Below, in pieces: positions 59,150 through 64,000 of a stretch of 64,000 nucleotides of DNA. Below the pieces are notes generated by a model. The model did no database searches. It worked only from the letters and a program-made list of their open reading frames with translations, and had not been told where the DNA came from. A program made the position numbers and the translations under genes. The stretch comes from Brevipalpus yothersi (taxonomy: Eukaryota; Arthropoda; Arachnida; Trombidiformes; Tenuipalpidae), in contig QZCP01000006.1 in NCBI GenBank assembly GCA_003956705.1, positions 112,725 through 176,724 of the forward strand, read 5' to 3'. Position 1 is the first letter of the stretch; the number at the start of each line of letters is the position of its first letter.

Positions 59150-60449
59150 ATGTCTTCACCAGTGAAACCAGACCTCCCAAAAATTGCTGATACCCTCAAG
59201 AATGAGCTGACAGGAGAGCATCATCTTAAGCATGCCCTTACTGAGGTAAATACATTTTAATATTTTTGTGAGAAGAAAAAAAGTTACAAGTTTTTTATCC
59301 ACTAGTCTCTGATTATTCACGTCTCTCTCTCTCTTTGCCTCTCTTTCTTTTGCTACCGGAAACAGGAGAAAAATCCTCTTCCATCCAAAGAGGGTAAGTG
59401 ATTCATTGGCTCATCCTGGTGAAATGCTGGATGATGGTGATAGAGAAAGAAAGAAAGAAAAATTCTGACGCCTATTTCCTCCCCCAAATCCTTTCCGGGA
59501 AAGGCTTGTCCGCCTTTGTTTTCATACTTGATATAAGCGAAAAGCTCTTCTCTCTCTCTCTTCTCTTCACCAGATAAACTTGTATGTGTGTGTGTGTGTG
59601 TCTGTTTCCTTTCCCTTCGATGATTGATTTGCAGCTTCATCAGATGCGCTAGCCTGCTCTAAATGATTTGCCACCGTAATTATCGTGCTAGTTTCAATTA
59701 TCAATCGAATCATGGTGCCAAGCATCTGGTTCTTATGAACTACTTCAATCCCGATCAGCCATCAACATCGTTCCAACTCTCTAGCTCTTTTGTACACTCT
59801 ATTCACCCACGCGTGTTGAGAGCTTATTGATCACGAATTTTAGTCTCAAACTTTTGTTCACTCAAAAAAAGAAACGATCATGATCAAACACCGATGTGTG
59901 TTTGTGACCATTGCTTTGTTTGCGTGCAAGATGTTTACCAAATCAAACCCTTTCTCCAGCAAGCCATTGTCTGACTACAAAATAGCTTGCACAAGTAGGC
60001 TTCACTCACTTCCACAATCACTTGCTTCATAAGATGAACTCTTTTTACAGTAATTTTGTCAATCTTCCTTTGCTAGACTCATTCTTCCGTGAAGTTTTAG
60101 ATGATCATTGTTCTTTTGAATTCCTTTCTGCTAGAGTTTTCTTTCACCTACTGTCATGATACTCACGAAGTTATGATGGAAGCGTTTCTTTCCTCTCTTC
60201 ACCATACTTTTCCAGAATCATCATATACAGTAGTTTACGATACTTTCAAACTTTGCGAAGAAAATATTATTCATACAATTTATTTTTTTGTTTTCCTCAG
60301 ATATTGAGACCGAGAAAGAGAAAGTGGCTCTCTTCAAAGAGGTCGAAGAATTCAAATCTGACAACTTGAAGCATACCGAGACTAAAGAGAAAGTCGTTCT
60401 TCCCACCAAAGAGGTGATCGAAGAGGAAAAGAAAGCCGCACAAGAATAA
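59150..60449 (+). CDS. Beta-thymosin, two WH2/thymosin repeats (ciboulot-like)
   Basis: Small actin-monomer-binding protein of the cytosol, controlling actin assembly. Exons 59150-59245, 59366-59393 and 60301-60449 join to 90 residues. Two beta-thymosin repeats are visible: DLPKIADTLKNELTG with LKHALTEEKNPLPSKED, then LFKEVEEFKSDNLKHTETKE with VLPTKEVIEEEK. The first repeat has LKHALT instead of the canonical LKHTET, which sits in the second. The middle exon is a 28-base microexon carrying the EKNPLPSKE core. Multi-repeat thymosins are typical of invertebrates (Drosophila Ciboulot has three). The start Met follows a leader intron. The last intron, about 0.9 kb, has no gene inside. Confidence 0.95.
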
Positions 60450-61001
60450 TTTTCCGAATCAGCCCTCATAATGGAGTGGCTCCAGCAGGAAATTTTGCTG
60501 GCTTCATTTATAAAAAATTATTTGCTAATTGATTTTTTTACTTGAGCTCTCTGAAAAAAAGAATGATTTTTTCTGGAAAAACATTTCCTTAGTTCAGGCT
60601 ATTTTAGTTGATACACATACTATGATTCTCAACTGGTTGAAACTGTATCGATTGATCATCCATTTGTCAATGAATCCACAATGTTTGATTGAAGAAACAA
60701 ATTTTCCTACACTCTCTCAGTGTTGTGTTGCTTTTTTGGGCGGAAATAACTTTTCTGTTAAAACTCACCAACTTTAATGGTGCAACATTGAATCATTCCG
60801 ACATCCTCACTCAACCAAATGAAACGTCTTATTCAACCAACTATACAAATGCTTCACTCAATCAGACGAAAATGGTGCTAAAGATCTGATCAGCAGATTT
60901 ATCACCAATTGGCAAGTAGATCAAAATTGCACACAACTCTGTGTTCATTTATTATTTTTCTAGAAATAAGAATCAACCTCGTAGGTACTGTTGTGTGTCT
61001 A
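60450..61001. other. Convergent 3' spacer of beta-thymosin and GMC oxidoreductase
   Basis: AT-rich, no gene. tttatt at 60948-60953 is aataaa on the minus strand and sits about 50 bases past the GMC stop, a probable polyadenylation signal for that gene. Confidence 0.55.
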
Positions 61002-63032
61002 TTAATTTTTTTCCAAATCCATATACTGTAAAACATCTCTCTCATTTCTGTATGGCGGTAAAAATGGTTTCAATACACGTCCTTTGATGAAATCAGCCAA
61101 ACGTTCTGCTGTCGCAATGACCGAGACAGCCGGATTACCACTGATAGTCTCGGGCCAAACTGAGGTGTCACCAATCCTTACACCATGGACACCTTTTACT
61201 CTTAATTGTTCATCAACCACAGCCATTTTATCCTTATCATTTCCAATTTTGGCAGTACAACAACCGTGAAGTTGAGACAATGTAATATGACGAGCATAGC
61301 ATTCAAAAAATTCGAAACTTTTCCGTGGTAGATGCTCACATCCGACTAGATTATCGAGAAGTATCGGGTTCAATGTGGTCTTGATGATTGGAGTTTCAAA
61401 CAATTCAAGTGTGATTCTACCAAATTCAGCTAATGTCTTAGCATCATTCGGATTGGAGAGAAATCGAGGATCAATCAATGGAGGAGCCAAAGGATCCGAA
61501 CTGCGAAGTTTAACGTAGCCTCGACTTAATGGTCGAATCAAATTGAGAAGCATCAGAACCAGATCTGTAGTGATATGAGGTAAAACCAAATTGTTGAACA
61601 CTTTATCTTTGAGATTGAATAAATTAGCTGTGAGAAAAGAGAAAAGATGAACAAATTAGCATAGAGAGTCACTAATTATGAGGATGAATGTATCATTACG
61701 GAAAGCACTCAGAAGATATTGTTCCAATTGAAAATCTGGTCTCATGTCTTTAGCGTATTTTGTACGGAAAAATGTGATCGCAGTTGCTCCGATAGTTGAT
61801 AATGGTCCAGTTTTGTTGGCCAAATATTCCGCAACAAATGACCCCGTTACTAACTGTGGGTTCAGTGTGTACCCAAATATTGGCGATATTTTGAAATTAA
61901 GAAATGTGAACACATGTTCTTGAAGATTTTTTCCAACTCCGGGAAGATCAGAGATCACTGATATTCCATGCTTTTTGAGCTCACTGCTTGGCCCGATTCC
62001 TGATAGCATTAATAATTTTGGTGTATTATAAACACCAGCACATATGATAATCTCTTTTCGAACCTTCACAGTTCTTTTGGATCCTGATTTGATATACTCA
62101 ACCCCACTCACCTTGGGTCCTGAATCCGTTTCATCAAAAAAAATTTTAGTAGCAAACGCATTCAATATAATGTCAAGATTCCCTGGATTTTCTGCCAAAT
62201 ATGCTCTCGCTGTTGAAACTCGACTTCCGTTCTGTACAAAAACTTGAAATTTATTGAAAAGACCAACTCTCTTGGCTCCATTGTAATCACCAAGAGTTTG
62301 ACCAATCTCTGCTTCACCCTTCAGTATTTGAAGTTCGAATGGAAAATTGGGCTCTGTTCTGATCACATTCATCGGACCTTTTGTTCCATGATATCCGGAA
62401 TCAACTAGTGGATCGGCCTCTAAACCTTCACTTTTGATAAAATATGGAAACATATCATCATATGACCAACCTTTAGCTCCAAGCTTTTCCCATCGCTCAT
62501 AATCTTCAATCACACCTCGAGTGTACATTTCCCAATTGATACTTGATCCTCCACCGATAACTTTACCTTGAGTGCAAGCTACCTGTCTTTTTTTCAACCC
62601 AAAGCCACCATTTTTCTGTGGGACAGTTCGAAACTTGTAATCACGCTTACTGTTAATATTGAGAAACCATGCCGCTGGAGTAGCTGATAATCCAGACTCT
62701 TTTCCACCAGCTTCGATAACCAACACAGAGACTAATGGATTTTCACTTAATCGTTTGGCAACCACTGAACCCGATGTTCCTCCACCGATCACAATGTAAT
62801 CGTACACTGTGTATGGAATCTCCTCAGTTCGTATCCAGTATGGTGGAGGTCCGAAAAGTTTCTCTCCAGCATCTCTCACTAGATCCACCAGAAATTCGAA
62901 TATTATACTCGATGGAATTGAATCCAGATCATAATGAGAAGTCCATGGAGCAAGAAAAGAGGTGAAATTGAAAGCATCAATTCGCTGAAAAATCGAAATA
63001 AGTAATAATACTGGAATATAGCTAGCTTTCAT
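61002..63032 (-). CDS. Secreted GMC-family FAD oxidoreductase (glucose-dehydrogenase-like)
   Basis: Glucose-methanol-choline family flavoenzyme oxidising an alcohol or sugar; the substrate cannot be told. Exons in transcription order: 63032-61700 and 61627-61002, joining to 652 residues. The N-terminus MKASYIPVLLLISIFQRIDA is a signal peptide. The FAD-binding motif follows at YDYIVIGGGTSGSVVAKRLS, then VLVIEAGG, the GMC signature 1 region GKVIGGGSSINWEMYTRG, signature 2 GVYNTPKLLMLSGIGPSSEL and LPGVGKNLQEH. The C-terminal catalytic region has LSQLHGCCTAKIG (conserved His) and GDTSVWPETISGNPAVSVIA (Asn). The usual GTC and TNAP are altered to CCTAK and PAVS, so activity may be divergent. One 72-base intron. 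Insects and mites carry many paralogues, so no orthologue name is given. Confidence 0.93.
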
Positions 63033-64000
63033 ATCGATACAAAATAGCTTCTGTGAATTTTCATAGCATTTAATTCATTTAATTCATTTTGACACACATT
63101 GACACAGTATGATCTTGGATGCAATTAATGAAGTGATTTTCATTGGAAAAAGATCTCATTTGAAAGTCAGGTGTCAAATACATATGCATGGTGCACCGAG
63201 CTAGGTTCAGCGAACTCAGAGTGTTAGAAAACATATTCAAATTCGAAGTAACTCCCAGAGGACAAATTCTTTGATTTGCATAATAGTTACCATTTTTCTT
63301 GGCTAACAGCATCTGGTAATGTAACTTCCAGCTAATTGAACAATTTTACTCAACTCATCTATCCTCCAACAGAATCATCCAATAAAAGCAATGATGCACT
63401 AATGTTGTATTACCTCGTAGATGGATCGAATCTTAACTTTGAATATTAATCGGTTCCCGAATATTATTCATGTTGAGCATTTCCACAAAAACGATAACAA
63501 ATTTGACTATTTTAGGAGCAACTGATTCACGCTTTTTCTCGCTGACTGATCAAAAAGCGTTTCCCACATCATATCTTGAAATAATAAAAATAACCGAAAA
63601 CCTATTTATATGTCAATGGAATTGATTTTCAAAATATTTCCGAAGTCCATTGGAAAAATCAATAGTTGAAATCTGGCTATTTTTCACGTTCAAATATGAT
63701 AGAATTGCGCTTATCGAAATATTAGAGAGAGAGGAAGAGAGAGAGAGAGAGAGAGATTGTGTCCAATCAGAAAACTTCCATCAAGAGTTTCAGTCAAATA
63801 CGATTCTAAAATTCTTTGGAATATTCTAAAATTCAGAATTTTGACCAAATAACTGGAACTAGATTCAAGAATGAGCAGATTTATGAGAAAATCACCAGAT
63901 GACGATGTGTTGGCCAGACGAGGAGAAGGACATGAAATCCGTCACCAGCTTCATGAATAGAAACTAATTAGATTATGCTTGATACTGATTGCGGATCACC
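63033..64000. other. Right edge, upstream of the GMC gene
   Basis: Mostly AT-rich unique sequence with a (GA)n tract at 63724-63756 and the GMC promoter at the left. A 29-residue ATG-to-stop frame at 63871-63960 (starts MSRFMRKSPDDD) is charged and not repeat-derived, but too short to call a gene. Confidence 0.5.
63724..63756. repeat. (GA)n microsatellite
   Basis: GA-rich run with one interruption (ggaag). Confidence 0.85.

Noticed and set aside
63871..63960. 29-residue frame at the right end
   Set aside because: Too short, no donor or homologue visible; kept only as a note in the right-edge entry.

Overview
This is a eukaryotic nuclear window from an animal. It is AT-rich, its genes are split by GT-AG (and two apparent GC-AG) introns, and no prokaryotic gene organisation is visible. 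The gene set (choline acetyltransferase, an ionotropic-receptor-like channel, a two-repeat beta-thymosin, a GMC oxidoreductase, peptidase E, a TCAGT-type initiator) points to an arthropod. The gene density, short introns and abundant (GA)n/(CT)n arrays would suit a compact chelicerate genome such as a mite, but that placement is inference; no rRNA or mitochondrial marker is present to test it.

Layout, left to right. From 1 to about 26.0 kb lies the choline acetyltransferase gene (+). Its catalytic domain is encoded by ten recognisable exons between 7114 and 26040, one intron is about 11.9 kb, and the initiator exon was not found. The block 27.2-36.3 kb is gene-dense: intronless PRPF4 (+), AGGF1 (-), DDAH (-), EMC4 (+) and mitochondrial ribosomal protein L22 (-). 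The block 37.4-45.3 kb holds a single-exon divergent ionotropic receptor (+), the Mediator subunit MED15 (+), peptidase E (+), an EEF1AKMT4-like methyltransferase (+) and an unrecognised secreted Cys-containing protein (+). The stretch 45.3-51.9 kb is mostly microsatellite-rich non-coding DNA around a short CREB-family bZIP gene (-). The block 51.9-57.2 kb holds tubulin chaperone TBCA (-), the Polycomb methyltransferase EZH2/E(z) (+) and TRUB2 (-). The right end has beta-thymosin (+) and a GMC oxidoreductase (-).

The genes do not form one pathway. Most are housekeeping (splicing, ER membrane insertion, mitochondrial translation, transcription, tubulin folding, elongation-factor methylation) beside neuronal or signalling genes (ChAT, IR, CREB, DDAH). 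Head-to-head pairs DDAH/EMC4 and TBCA/EZH2 share roughly 0.5-0.6 kb promoter regions. Convergent pairs EMC4/MRPL22, EZH2/TRUB2 and thymosin/GMC share short 3' spacers.

The most noteworthy items are the divergent ionotropic receptor, the orphan secreted protein with a YWTD-like segment, a foldback (MITE-like) element at 29.2-29.5 kb with 60-bp arms matching at 56 of 60 positions, two introns whose reading frames require GC donors, large low-complexity additions in ChAT, and long GA/CT arrays including one inverted pair able to form a very long hairpin. No convincing wholly new multi-gene system is visible.
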